Assembly: GCF_000368765.1 (NCBI RefSeq)
Contig: NZ_KB849659.1
Coordinates: 51,028 to 115,027, forward strand
From: Acinetobacter junii CIP 64.5
GTDB lineage: Bacteria; Pseudomonadota; Gammaproteobacteria; Pseudomonadales; Moraxellaceae
Direction: 5' to 3'
DNA length: 64,000 nucleotides
Positions 1 to 8,876 of the stretch are shown one piece after another (position 1 is the stretch's first letter; each line of letters begins with the position of its first letter). A program made the position numbers and the translations under genes. The notes below the pieces were generated by a model that did no database searches, was not told the DNA's origin, and saw only the letters and a program-made list of their open reading frames with translations.

Positions 1-339
1 AGGATTCAGGATTTGGCTCGACAAATGATTGCTTTGAGTGGTCTAACAGTTCGAGAAAAACCTACAGGTGATGGGGATATTGAAATTCAATATACTGGCT
101 TACGACCTGGTGAAAAACTTTATGAAGAACTTTTGATTGACCAAGAAAATACAGAATATACTGAGCATCGTCGTATTTTACGTTCTTTTGAAAAATTTTA
201 TCCATTACATGAAATACAAGCAGTTTTTACAAGATTTGGTCAAATGACTGCTGTTGCTCAGGATATTGATTGGGCATTACTTCAACTTGAGTATTATGTA
301 GATGGGTATCGCCGTAATAGTGAAATTCAAATCAATTAA
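1..339 (+). CDS. C-terminal part of a CapD/FlaA1-type nucleotide-sugar 4,6-dehydratase (partial, runs off the window start)
   Basis: The reading frame is open from base 1 and encodes the last 112 residues of a protein whose 5' part lies outside the window. The stretch TGLRPGEKLYEELL is the C-terminal signature of membrane or soluble UDP-GlcNAc 4,6-dehydratases of the CapD/WbpM/FlaA1 group, which make 4-keto-6-deoxy sugar precursors for surface polysaccharides. The gene converges on wzc, with a strong bidirectional terminator between them. In typical Acinetobacter K loci this flank holds fkpA and mviN, so a sugar gene here suggests a variant locus boundary or an adjoining polysaccharide cluster. 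The family call is firm. The exact product (Gdr, CapD or other) cannot be told from this piece. Confidence 0.8.
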   Translation, partial: RIQDLARQMIALSGLTVREKPTGDGDIEIQYTGLRPGEKLYEELLIDQENTEYTEHRRILRSFEKFYPLHEIQAVFTRFGQMTAVAQDIDWALLQLEYYVDGYRRNSEIQIN

Positions 340-402
340 TTTATAAAAACTATTGAGTTGCATATTATCCTAAACAAACTCTTAGCGATTTAGCTTAACC
401 AA

Positions 403-443
403 AGAACGAAAAAACCGAGTACTAATCTCGGTTTTTTCGTTCT
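403..443. terminator. Bidirectional rho-independent terminator between the dehydratase gene and wzc
   Basis: A perfect 17-bp inverted repeat (403-419 with 427-443, loop 420-426) carries AAAAAA on its left arm and TTTTTT on its right arm. It can therefore terminate the plus-strand dehydratase gene and the minus-strand wza-wzb-wzc operon. Confidence 0.9.
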
Positions 444-455
444 AGGATGAAAATT

Positions 456-2657
456 TTAATCTTCTTTATCATCCTTATGTGCAGTATAAGCATATGCATA
501 GCTATAGCCATAACCCGCACCAACTGTTTGTTGGATGTCATTAAGAATGAAACCATTGACTTTAACATTGGCTTGTTCGAAACGATTCAATGTCAATTCT
601 AGCTCTTTCATTTGCGTTTTAGCATAACGGGCAACAACTAAATTTACACCACTATATTGAGAAATAATAATGCCATCAGTAACAGCTAATACAGGTGGTG
701 TATCAATAATAATATGGTCGTATTGAGTACGTAATTGTTCTAGTAACTCACCAAAATATGAAGTGCTTAACAGCTCTGAAGGAGATGCTGGACTCTTGCC
801 TCGTGTGATCATATCCAAGTTTTCAACGCTAGTTTGATGAATTACTTGTTGTACATTAGCTTGATTGCTAATTAAATCAGCTAAGCCAGGTTTCACATCC
901 AAGTTAAAATACTTATGCATGTAACCACGACGCAAATCAGCATCAATTAAAAGAATTCTCTTCCCGCTTTGAGCAAAGATAGTTGCTAAGTTTGTAGAAA
1001 TGAATGATTTTCCAATTTCTGGAGCAGGACCAGAAATTGTAATAATATTATTTTTTGCATTAGCTAATGCAAAGTGAATCGCTGTACGAATACTACGCAG
1101 ACTTTCAATTGCAATATCGTCACTTTGTTTCACTGCTAAAATTGGAATACTCTTTTTCTTTTTCAAAATACTCATACGAGTTTCTTGAACAGGGGAGCGA
1201 GGTACTGTTGCATATACAGGTAAGTCAAATTCATTTTCAATTTGAGATGAATCTTTGATACCTGAACGAAGCATATTGCGAGCAAGTGCAATTAATACAC
1301 CGATAAATCCACCAACAAAAATAGATAGAATAAGCACAATAAGCTTTTTGGGTTTGATTGGTTTGATTGGTTCAACAGCGGTATCAACCACACGAACATT
1401 CCCAATCTCACCAGCTTTTGCAACACGAAGTTGTTGATAACTATTTAATAAGTTCGTGTAGAGAGATGTATTTACTTGAACATCGCGATAAAGCTGTAAG
1501 TATTGGCGTTGTAATTCAGGTAGACGCTTCAAAGTCGAGTTTAACTCTACAATTTTTTTATTGACAGTTTCTAATTGAGCATTAATTTCCCGCATTAATG
1601 GATGATCATTAGTATATTTTGCGGACATTTCAGCTTGCTTTTGTTCAAGCTCTGTTTTCATTGTTTCTAATTGAATGTTTTGTTTTAAGAATAATTCAGA
1701 TTCTTGAGTAACATCAACAGTGTTATTCTGCTCACGAAATTGGTTAAACTTTCTTTCAGAATCTTCTAACTGCTGACGAAGTTCAGGCAATTGTTTATCT
1801 AGAAAACTTAAAGTTTGCTTTGATTCTAATGTTTTTCTTTCAATATTTTGTTCATGGTAAACTACCAAAATACTATTCAGAACTTGAGTAATATGCTCTG
1901 GGTTTGTTCCTTGATAACTTAACCCTAGAACCCCTGTCATTTTTCCTTTTTCAGCTACAGCATAACTTTTTTTAATAGCATCAACAGCTGTTGGTAAAGA
2001 TAACTTTCTTATAGTAAATGTTTGCTCAAAAGGTTGCGAAGAATTGATATAAACATACCATTGACCTTTAGCATCATTTAAAGCACTTTCTTTTCCAGTT
2101 GTACCATTAAAAATGATATTATCTTTATAACTAAGGGTGAATTTATTATTTTTTTGAAACTGTAACTCAAGAGGTTTATCTAAATAATAATGAGGAACAA
2201 TTAATTTTTTGATATGAAAAGATTTGTTTTGCTTAGAAAAAAAGACTCCCTGACTTGAATATTCTATTAGTGGTTTCTTGGTTGAAATTAAACGATGAAT
2301 TAAACCATCCTGACTATCTTTTAGTTGAATATCCAAATTTAGATTGCTTATCACCTTGCCTAAAACCATACGAGAATTTAAAACTTCTGTTTCAGCATCA
2401 GCTAAAGACTTTTGACCAGAAATACCAGGAATACCTCCTAAGCTACCCAATAATGCTGCAGAAGCAGCGCCTTTACTATCTTCGACTTGAACTAAGGCAT
2501 CAACTGAGTAAATTTCAGGTGTAGTTCGTAGAAATAATACTGCACAAATTAAGCTTAAAATAATACACAGAGCAATGATTTTCCATTGCGCTATTAAAGA
2601 GAAAAATAACTCTTTTAAATCAATTGTATCGTCGTTGAGATTTTGGTTTTGGCTCAT
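456..2657 (-). CDS. wzc: Wzc, capsule tyrosine autokinase / chain-length co-polymerase
   Basis: Inner-membrane bacterial tyrosine kinase that controls capsule polymerisation and export together with Wza and Wzb. The 733-residue length is normal for the family. An N-terminal Wzz domain has a membrane segment at about 27-46, followed by a periplasmic coiled-coil region and a second membrane segment at about 438-460. The cytoplasmic kinase shows Walker A GPAPEIGKS (543-551), Walker A' ILLIDADLRRG and Walker B IIIDTPPVL. The tail GYGYSYAYAY is the tyrosine cluster that is autophosphorylated in this family and dephosphorylated by Wzb. It is the last gene of the minus-strand wza-wzb-wzc operon, 20 nt after wzb, and ends at a strong terminator. 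Confidence 0.97.
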   Translation of the reverse strand: MSQNQNLNDDTIDLKELFFSLIAQWKIIALCIILSLICAVLFLRTTPEIYSVDALVQVEDSKGAASAALLGSLGGIPGISGQKSLADAETEVLNSRMVLGKVISNLNLDIQLKDSQDGLIHRLISTKKPLIEYSSQGVFFSKQNKSFHIKKLIVPHYYLDKPLELQFQKNNKFTLSYKDNIIFNGTTGKESALNDAKGQWYVYINSSQPFEQTFTIRKLSLPTAVDAIKKSYAVAEKGKMTGVLGLSYQGTNPEHITQVLNSILVVYHEQNIERKTLESKQTLSFLDKQLPELRQQLEDSERKFNQFREQNNTVDVTQESELFLKQNIQLETMKTELEQKQAEMSAKYTNDHPLMREINAQLETVNKKIVELNSTLKRLPELQRQYLQLYRDVQVNTSLYTNLLNSYQQLRVAKAGEIGNVRVVDTAVEPIKPIKPKKLIVLILSIFVGGFIGVLIALARNMLRSGIKDSSQIENEFDLPVYATVPRSPVQETRMSILKKKKSIPILAVKQSDDIAIESLRSIRTAIHFALANAKNNIITISGPAPEIGKSFISTNLATIFAQSGKRILLIDADLRRGYMHKYFNLDVKPGLADLISNQANVQQVIHQTSVENLDMITRGKSPASPSELLSTSYFGELLEQLRTQYDHIIIDTPPVLAVTDGIIISQYSGVNLVVARYAKTQMKELELTLNRFEQANVKVNGFILNDIQQTVGAGYGYSYAYAYTAHKDDKED

Positions 2658-2677
2658 GTTTATGCAACTACGTAAAA

Positions 2678-3106
2678 TTAAATATGTGATTTCCAGTCAG
2701 ATACATATGACTGTATATTCAAACAAGTTTCATTAAAAAAATCTTGATCATGTTGGTAAGGATCAGGAACATTTTTACCTTGCCAATGTCCTAATCTGAA
2801 TACCTTACCCTTAGAAAAAGGCCATGTTTGCTCAAGATGCTTTTGTTGATTTTGACTCATTACAAGTATCAAATCAGCTTTCTTTATGTGATCTGCATTC
2901 AACTTTTTTGCAATATGTTGACGCATATCAATGTTAAAACTATCCATACACTTGATTGCTTTGTCGTCAGCAGAATGACCAACCAAACCAGAGATTCCAG
3001 CAGATTCTATTTCAATATTTGGATGATTTTGTTTGAGAAAATACTCGGCCATAGGGCTACGACAGATATTCCCAACGCAAATTACTAAAATATTACGAAT
3101 TTGCAT
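2678..3106 (-). CDS. wzb: Wzb, low-molecular-weight protein tyrosine phosphatase
   Basis: Cytoplasmic phosphatase expected to dephosphorylate the tyrosine tail of Wzc, allowing cycles of capsule assembly. The 142 residues match the LMW-PTP family length. The P-loop CVGNICRS sits at residues 10-17, giving the C-x5-R signature (C10, R16), and the DPY motif that supplies the general-acid Asp is present near residue 115 (PDPYQ). It lies between wza (2 nt away) and wzc, in the standard order for Gram-negative group 1/4-like capsules. Nothing appears altered or missing. Confidence 0.97.
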   Translation of the reverse strand: MQIRNILVICVGNICRSPMAEYFLKQNHPNIEIESAGISGLVGHSADDKAIKCMDSFNIDMRQHIAKKLNADHIKKADLILVMSQNQQKHLEQTWPFSKGKVFRLGHWQGKNVPDPYQHDQDFFNETCLNIQSYVSDWKSHI

Positions 3107-3108
3107 CT

Positions 3109-4218
3109 TTATTTACCCAATTGATTAAAAGTATAGAGGGTACTTGAGAAAGGAATAATTTGATTCATGACTCGTTGCCAGCGTGTTAAGCCAGTTGCAT
3201 CGATATATACAATATCGTTTTTCTTCATTTCAAATTGATTGGCTAGCGCTAAATTACCGAAACTACTTAAATTAAGATGATAAATTGTAGATGATTTTGT
3301 GTTCAAGTCAGTACGCATTACATAGATGCGAGCTGCACTTGCAGAAGTAGGATTAATTCCCTCACTTTCACCGAGGACATCACTAAGCGTCATGCCTTGA
3401 TCTCGAAGCGCTATTGCTTGGCTGCGACTGGACTCACCCATAACATAAAGTTTTTGATTTTGTTTAGTATTTACATAAATCGTATCATTTGGTTGTATGA
3501 GTAAATTATGTAAAGAATACCCTTTTTTTTCTAAACTTAATGTATTCAGATTGAAGGTTTTACCATTTCGTATAAGTTGAATGGAAGTGTTGTCACCTGT
3601 TTCTGTATTTACACCACCAGCCATGCTAAGGGCTGTATAAATACTAATGGGCTGATCGTTTAAAGTATATTGGCCACTTTTAAGCACCTGTCCATTTACA
3701 AAATAGCGCTTGCCTTCATAGGACAAAACCCGCGCTACAACATCAGGTGTTTTTAGAAAACGAGCATATTCAGAACGAAGAGACTGATTAAACTGAGGAA
3801 GTGTTTGTCCAGCAGCTCGTATTTTTCCTATCAAAGGTAAATAAATATATCCATTAGTGTCGATAGGATAACCTACAGCTTTTATGTTTGTTGCATCTTG
3901 AATTGGTGGAGTAATTTCAGGATAAGCCCACAATTGTATAGAGAGTACATCACCTGCGCTAAGTCTATATTGCGTATGATTTTTATTAAATAAAGCTGAA
4001 ATATTTACTGTATCATTTTGTGTCAGATTATTATCTGATTTCGGAAGATTAGATTGTGTTAAATGAACAACGGAGACTTCAGCACCCTGATCAGTTTTAT
4101 ATTGACCTTGGTCTGGAATGTCATAGGTTTGTAAACCAGAAGTGATGGCACAACCAGAAAATGAAACAGAAATAGCTAAAATTACTAACAGTGGTGTGTG
4201 AGGATACTTCACATTCAA
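3109..4218 (-). CDS. wza: Wza, outer-membrane polysaccharide export lipoprotein
   Basis: Forms the octameric outer-membrane channel for capsule export. The N-terminus is a lipoprotein signal peptide with a lipobox ending in FSGC, so the mature protein would start at Cys23. The YRLSAGDVLSIQLW stretch is the start of the polysaccharide export (Poly_export) domain, followed by SLBB-type repeats (around GYIYLPLIGKIRAAG and RYFVNGQVLKSGQY). The C-terminal stretch TRWQRVMNQIIPF resembles the amphipathic helix that crosses the outer membrane in Wza. At 369 residues it is close to the family length. It is first in the minus-strand export operon and divergent from the sugar-assembly operon. Confidence 0.96.
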   Translation of the reverse strand: MNVKYPHTPLLVILAISVSFSGCAITSGLQTYDIPDQGQYKTDQGAEVSVVHLTQSNLPKSDNNLTQNDTVNISALFNKNHTQYRLSAGDVLSIQLWAYPEITPPIQDATNIKAVGYPIDTNGYIYLPLIGKIRAAGQTLPQFNQSLRSEYARFLKTPDVVARVLSYEGKRYFVNGQVLKSGQYTLNDQPISIYTALSMAGGVNTETGDNTSIQLIRNGKTFNLNTLSLEKKGYSLHNLLIQPNDTIYVNTKQNQKLYVMGESSRSQAIALRDQGMTLSDVLGESEGINPTSASAARIYVMRTDLNTKSSTIYHLNLSSFGNLALANQFEMKKNDIVYIDATGLTRWQRVMNQIIPFSSTLYTFNQLGK

Positions 4219-4515
4219 AACCCTTATTTTGTATTACGTTGTTGCTTAAAAAATACTTAGAATCTAATTCTTGAACGCAAATTGTAAGCTAAAAAAGATA
4301 AGTTGGGTATCATAAAAATGTAGGTATTTTTATTTACGCAAGGCTACTTCACTAACAAATTCTGATAAATTCTGATAAAGTCTGAATTTGTTTGCGCAAG
4401 TGTAGGATTAGTGTTTATTTGAATTATTGATTTTTTCTGTTTCAACTCTAATAGTGTTTTTCAAATTAAGTTTTAAGCTAGCGTATAAATGCTTGAGTCA
4501 AAGTAGTATTCATCT
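4219..4515. promoter_or_regulatory. Divergent intergenic region between wza and wzx with nested repeats
   Basis: This 297-bp AT-rich gap must hold the promoters of both capsule operons. It contains a perfect 9-bp inverted repeat AACAAATTC / GAATTTGTT (4354-4362, 4384-4392) that encloses two direct copies of ATTCTGATAA (4359-4368 and 4369-4378). A possible plus-strand promoter for wzx is TTCAAA (4460-4465), 18 nt, TATAAA (4484-4489). No coding potential was seen. The regulatory role of the repeats is inference. Confidence 0.5.
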
Positions 4516-5808
4516 GTGAAAATATTTCAAAAAATCAAAAGTAAAGTTTTTACGAATGCTTTATGGATGATGTCTGAAAAGTTAATTTCGATCTTTGGTC
4601 TTATTTTTGTGACTTCATTTGTTGCTCAATATATTGGACCAGAAAACTTTGGTAAGCTAACTTTTGCAAGTTCGATTTTTGCAATTATTCAAACGATCGC
4701 CATGCTTGGGTCAGAAAATATTATTTTTCAAAAAACTGCAAAAGATCGTAAACTTGGCGAGTATATTATTGATTCAACAAAAAAAATTAGGGATATTTTA
4801 TATTTAAGTTTGTCATCATTGACTCTGTTGTACGTATATTACTTTGCTGACCACATGACATTTGTTTTTTCTATTGCAACAAGTGTAGCCATTTACTTTG
4901 CTGTACATGATGTATATACAATTTATTTTAATGCAATTTTACAGTCAAAAATAAATGCATATTGCAATATCTTAGCACTGATTATCTCATTGATTGTAAG
5001 GTATTGTATTGCGAAGTTTCAGTTGGCAATTGAATTGTTAAGCTTACCTATTGTTCTCATTACAATGATCCCATTTTTAATTAGAAAATATGTATATTCA
5101 AAAATTAAAGTCATTGATCATGAAATTGCTGTAAAAAAATTCAAGCGCTATCGAAAGCTTATGCTAGGCATAGGACGTAAGCTCATTTTTTACTCTTTGT
5201 CAGTTGCGGTTTTTACAAAGACATCACAATTGTTTCTTGGTCTGAAATCTCAGTATGATCTCGGGATTTATACTGTGGCAATGACTTTAGGGAATAGTTT
5301 TTATTTTGTTCTTGTCTCAATTATCTCATCATATTTTACACAAGTCTATCTTGAGAAAGATTTTGAAAACAGCCAAAATATGGTTGCAAAATTGAATGTA
5401 GTAATTATTGCGATATGTTTATTGGTGATGGCATTTTTTGCTATAACTGGGAGCTATATTGTCAATTGGCTATACGGTGAGCAATATGCAGGTGTGAATG
5501 ATATTTTACTCTTTACTGTATTGGTTACTTTATTTTCAGGTTTGTCAACAATAGCTGAGAAATATTTGTTGAAATTTAATGCTTATGATTATTTAAAGAA
5601 AAAAACACTTTATCTGGTCGCATTCAATATTGTATTAACTGCTTATTGTGTTTATCAATGGGGGCTGAATGGGGCAGTTTTCGCTATTTTACTCACAGAA
5701 ATCATGTCATTCACGGTATTTAATTATTTTTATCAAAATAGAATCATACTCGATACTCAAAAGCGAGTTTTCTTAATATCAACATATAGAAATAGGCAAA
5801 ATCAATGA
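4516..5808 (+). CDS. wzx: Wzx-type O-unit/K-unit flippase
   Basis: A 430-residue, highly hydrophobic polytopic protein (about 12 membrane segments by eye) of the polysaccharide transporter/MATE-like superfamily. Its N-terminus (LISIFGLIFVTSF, then YIGPENFGKLTFASS) is typical of Wzx/RfbX flippases. It would move the undecaprenyl-linked capsule repeat unit across the inner membrane. The start is a GTG; no better in-frame start precedes it. It is the first gene of the plus-strand assembly operon, divergent from wza, and its end overlaps the next gene by 4 nt (ATGA), indicating translational coupling. Confidence 0.9.
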   Translation: MKIFQKIKSKVFTNALWMMSEKLISIFGLIFVTSFVAQYIGPENFGKLTFASSIFAIIQTIAMLGSENIIFQKTAKDRKLGEYIIDSTKKIRDILYLSLSSLTLLYVYYFADHMTFVFSIATSVAIYFAVHDVYTIYFNAILQSKINAYCNILALIISLIVRYCIAKFQLAIELLSLPIVLITMIPFLIRKYVYSKIKVIDHEIAVKKFKRYRKLMLGIGRKLIFYSLSVAVFTKTSQLFLGLKSQYDLGIYTVAMTLGNSFYFVLVSIISSYFTQVYLEKDFENSQNMVAKLNVVIIAICLLVMAFFAITGSYIVNWLYGEQYAGVNDILLFTVLVTLFSGLSTIAEKYLLKFNAYDYLKKKTLYLVAFNIVLTAYCVYQWGLNGAVFAILLTEIMSFTVFNYFYQNRIILDTQKRVFLISTYRNRQNQ

Positions 5809-6761
5809 TCAAGCTGAGTGTGATTATTCCAATTTATAAAGTGGAAAACTACATTATAGAGTGTTTAGAGAGTGTATGCTGCCAACTTGTAGAAGGTGTA
5901 GAAGTTATTGTGGTGAATGATGGTACACCTGATAACGCTATGTTGATGGCTTGTCAATATATATCTGAAAAATATAATCATTTAGAAAAGCAATTTGTTT
6001 TTATAGATCAAGAAAATCAAGGGTTGAGTGGAGCAAGGAATACGGGGATTTCAGTTGCGAAAGGAGAATATATAGCTTTTTTAGATTCAGATGATAAGCT
6101 GAGTAATAATTATATTGAAGAAATTCTTAAAGTACTACAGTTAAATTTAGATATTGATATTATTCAATTTGATGCTTTGAGATTTAATAATAGTGGATCA
6201 GTATCTTTATTTCTAAAACCTTTAGAGTACCTTGGTAAATATCAATTAGATAATAATATTTATAAATTTATTTTTTCGAGTGCATCTTGGTTTGCTTGGT
6301 TAAGAGTATATAAAAGGAAGTTATTTGATATATATAAATTCCCTGTGGGAAGAAACTATGAAGATGCTTACCTAATTCCAAAAATTTTTGCAATTAGTAA
6401 AAATATTTATTTTTTAAATAGTCAATTAATTTGGTATCGTGAAAATTTGCAAGGGATTAGTAATACATTCTCTTCAAAAAACATTGATGATCTGGAGTGG
6501 GTTGCAACAGATATGTTAAGAAGTTTTAACTATGATGCTGATTATTATCAGTATTCAATTTTGCCAATTTTTAAGCATCTACTTAATATAAGCTATAATA
6601 ATGAAGAAAAAAATTACTTTATACAGAGAAGTAATTGCTTTAAAAAAGAATTTAGAAAGTCAGCTTTAAGTAGTAAAAATAACTTTAATCTTAAAAATAA
6701 GTTTTTTTGTTTTTTTCCTGTAATTTTTATTTTTATTCTAAATTTAAAGCATAGGTTTTGA
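5805..6761 (+). CDS. Family 2 (GT-A) glycosyltransferase
   Basis: A 318-residue glycosyltransferase that probably adds one sugar to the capsule repeat unit at the cytoplasmic face of the membrane. The GT2 fold is clear: KLSVIIPIYKVENYI at the N-terminus, VIVVNDGTPDN for nucleotide binding, NQGLSGARNTGI, and the metal-binding AFLDSDDKL motif. The C-terminus is basic and hydrophobic (CFFPVIFIFILN), consistent with membrane attachment. It overlaps wzx by 4 nt and is followed 9 nt later by the polymerase gene. Donor and linkage cannot be read from sequence. Confidence 0.9.
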   Translation: MIKLSVIIPIYKVENYIIECLESVCCQLVEGVEVIVVNDGTPDNAMLMACQYISEKYNHLEKQFVFIDQENQGLSGARNTGISVAKGEYIAFLDSDDKLSNNYIEEILKVLQLNLDIDIIQFDALRFNNSGSVSLFLKPLEYLGKYQLDNNIYKFIFSSASWFAWLRVYKRKLFDIYKFPVGRNYEDAYLIPKIFAISKNIYFLNSQLIWYRENLQGISNTFSSKNIDDLEWVATDMLRSFNYDADYYQYSILPIFKHLLNISYNNEEKNYFIQRSNCFKKEFRKSALSSKNNFNLKNKFFCFFPVIFIFILNLKHRF

Positions 6762-6770
6762 AAAAATTTT

Positions 6771-7784
6771 ATGAGAATTCAGTCATCTAAGGTTTTAATA
6801 AACTATATTTTTTATTTATTATCATTGTTTTTTGTTATTTATTTAGTTAATGTTGTTCCTGATGATTTGGTCTGGGATAGGTTTAACTATTATGTTTTTT
6901 TTGATAATTCAAGTGATTATTTGCAAAGAATGGAGGGGGTTAAAGATTACCTGAGAGGAGAGTATGTTTTTCATTATTTAAATAATTTTATTTATTCTAT
7001 GACAGGAAACCCTGTTTATACAAAAATTTTTTATTTAACATTTATTGCTTTTGGTTTTACCTTTTTACTTTTTTATCATTCAAAAAATATTTTTATTTAC
7101 TTACTTTCGTTGTTAATTAGTTTTTTTATTTTACCTTTAGTTCATTTAAATATCGTTGCTTTACGGCAAGCATTTGCTTTGTATATATTTTTGTTTTTTT
7201 TCTCTTTTTGTAAGAATAAGAGAATAAATCTTTTTGTTTTGTTTTTTGTTTCATTGATACATAATTCTTTTTTCTATATTTTTATTATTTACTTTATAAA
7301 CTTTTTTATTATAAGTGAAGGGAGATCATTTAATTTTAGGTTGTTATTAAATGGCGTTTTTTTTCTTACAACAGCCTTTTTGTTTATAATTGTTGGTCAG
7401 ATTTTAGGGTTTTCTCAGATTACTGATGTGTACTCTTTATATGGGGCTAGAGGGGTTGGTGCAACTTTTTTATTTGTACTATTTATTTTCATTATTTTTT
7501 ATTCATTTTTTAAAGATGATCGTAGTAATAAATTTTATATTTTGTTAATGCTTGGTTTGTTAAACTATTTGATATTTAGTATTTTTGTTAATGCTTCAAT
7601 TGCTGCAAGATATTATGAAATATATTTGCCTATTATTTTTATATTTTTAGCTTCTAAATTTAATAGAAAATCATTAATAGTTTTTCTTATTTTGTTTTTA
7701 TTTTATTTTATGTTTCACTTTTCCGTTGAGAATTTAAGGAGCGTATATAATATAAATACTAATATCTTTGATTATATATTTTAG
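6771..7784 (+). CDS. wzy: Wzy-type polysaccharide polymerase (EpsG-like)
   Basis: A 337-residue integral membrane protein with about 10 hydrophobic segments, lying among glycosyltransferase genes and downstream of wzx. That is where the repeat-unit polymerase is expected. The central part (ISFFILPLVHLNIVALRQ, including the short hydrophilic VALRQAFALY stretch) resembles the EpsG/Wzy family, in which a similar Arg-containing segment is conserved. The assignment rests mainly on topology and context because Wzy proteins diverge greatly. The gene is extremely AT-rich, more so than the conserved flanks, which is usual for locus-specific capsule genes gained by transfer. Confidence 0.78.
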   Translation: MRIQSSKVLINYIFYLLSLFFVIYLVNVVPDDLVWDRFNYYVFFDNSSDYLQRMEGVKDYLRGEYVFHYLNNFIYSMTGNPVYTKIFYLTFIAFGFTFLLFYHSKNIFIYLLSLLISFFILPLVHLNIVALRQAFALYIFLFFFSFCKNKRINLFVLFFVSLIHNSFFYIFIIYFINFFIISEGRSFNFRLLLNGVFFLTTAFLFIIVGQILGFSQITDVYSLYGARGVGATFLFVLFIFIIFYSFFKDDRSNKFYILLMLGLLNYLIFSIFVNASIAARYYEIYLPIIFIFLASKFNRKSLIVFLILFLFYFMFHFSVENLRSVYNINTNIFDYIF

Positions 7785-7793
7785 GATTATGTT

Positions 7794-8876
7794 ATGAATA
7801 GCTTATGTTTTTTTATAAGTAATTTTAACTCTTCAGGTGGAACAGAACGGGTTACAGCAACTGTTTCGAATGCGTTATGTGCCTTGGGTTTTGAGGTTCA
7901 TATTCTAAGTATTGTTAAAGATGAAAAAGACGTTTTTTATTCCGTTGACCCAAATGTTTTAGTATCTAATTTAGGATTTCCACCAAATTCATCAAAGAAA
8001 AATTTTTTAAATATTTGCTCTGAATTAAGAAAATATCTTCTAATAAATAAAATTAATAATTTAATTATAGTTGATAGTTTATGTGCAAGTTTTGCCTTTT
8101 TTGCTACTAGGCTTTTAAACATTAATGTTATTTGTTGGGAGCACTTTAATCTTGAATTTAAAGATAAATCTATCCTTAGATCTCTAGGTCGATTTTTAGC
8201 CTCCATTTCTTGTAATCACATTGTTACTTTAACAGATATGGATCAAAGGGATTGGGAAAAAAAATATAAATATTCTAGAAATAAAGTCTCTGTAATACCT
8301 AATCCTATAGCCTTTGATGTTAGACCTAAAGAGTTTAATCAAAAAAAATTTATAGCTTTAAGTATTGGGCGCCTTTCTCCTGAAAAAGGGTTTGATGATT
8401 TAATCACTATTTGGGCTGACTTTATACAATATAATAAGGATGCTACATTAAATATTATCGGTAATGGTGTGGAAAAAAATAGACTTATAGCACTTGCTGA
8501 AAAATATAATCTTACAAAAAAAAATCTTAACTTTTTGTCATCTACAAAGGAAATTGATAGGTTTTATCAGGATGCTACAGTATATTTAATGTCATCTCAT
8601 TCTGAAGGATTGCCAATGGTTTTATTAGAAGCGCAGGCTTTTGGTGTTCCAATTATTACTTTTGAATGTGGTCATGGCGTTAATAAGATTGTTAAAAACT
8701 CTTATAATGGTTATGTCGTAAAAAATAGAGATAAAAAAATATTTTGCCAAACTCTTGCGGATTATATGAATCTATCTGAAGAAATGCTAAATACGTTATC
8801 TAAAAATAGTAACACAGTAGCATCTGACTATGAAATAGGTCAAATTAGAGAATTATGGGTTGGGCTGTTAAAATGA
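7794..8876 (+). CDS. Family 4 (GT-B) glycosyltransferase
   Basis: A 360-residue GT-B enzyme for capsule repeat-unit assembly. The N-terminal domain carries the acceptor-side glycine loop SSGGTERVT (about residues 14-22). The C-terminal donor domain shows ALSIGRLSPEKGFDDL and the E-x7-E signature within SEGLPMVLLEAQAFGVP, both typical of GT4. It begins 9 nt after wzy, and its stop codon overlaps the likely start of the next gene (ATGA at 8873-8876). Composition is strongly AT-rich. Donor sugar and linkage are unknown. Confidence 0.92.
   Translation: MNSLCFFISNFNSSGGTERVTATVSNALCALGFEVHILSIVKDEKDVFYSVDPNVLVSNLGFPPNSSKKNFLNICSELRKYLLINKINNLIIVDSLCASFAFFATRLLNINVICWEHFNLEFKDKSILRSLGRFLASISCNHIVTLTDMDQRDWEKKYKYSRNKVSVIPNPIAFDVRPKEFNQKKFIALSIGRLSPEKGFDDLITIWADFIQYNKDATLNIIGNGVEKNRLIALAEKYNLTKKNLNFLSSTKEIDRFYQDATVYLMSSHSEGLPMVLLEAQAFGVPIITFECGHGVNKIVKNSYNGYVVKNRDKKIFCQTLADYMNLSEEMLNTLSKNSNTVASDYEIGQIRELWVGLLK

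Noticed and set aside
4219..4515. Search for a JUMPstart/ops element (GGCGGTAGCGT) upstream of the capsule genes
   Set aside because: Only the partial GCTAGCGTAT at 4477-4486 was seen, which is too weak and probably part of a promoter.
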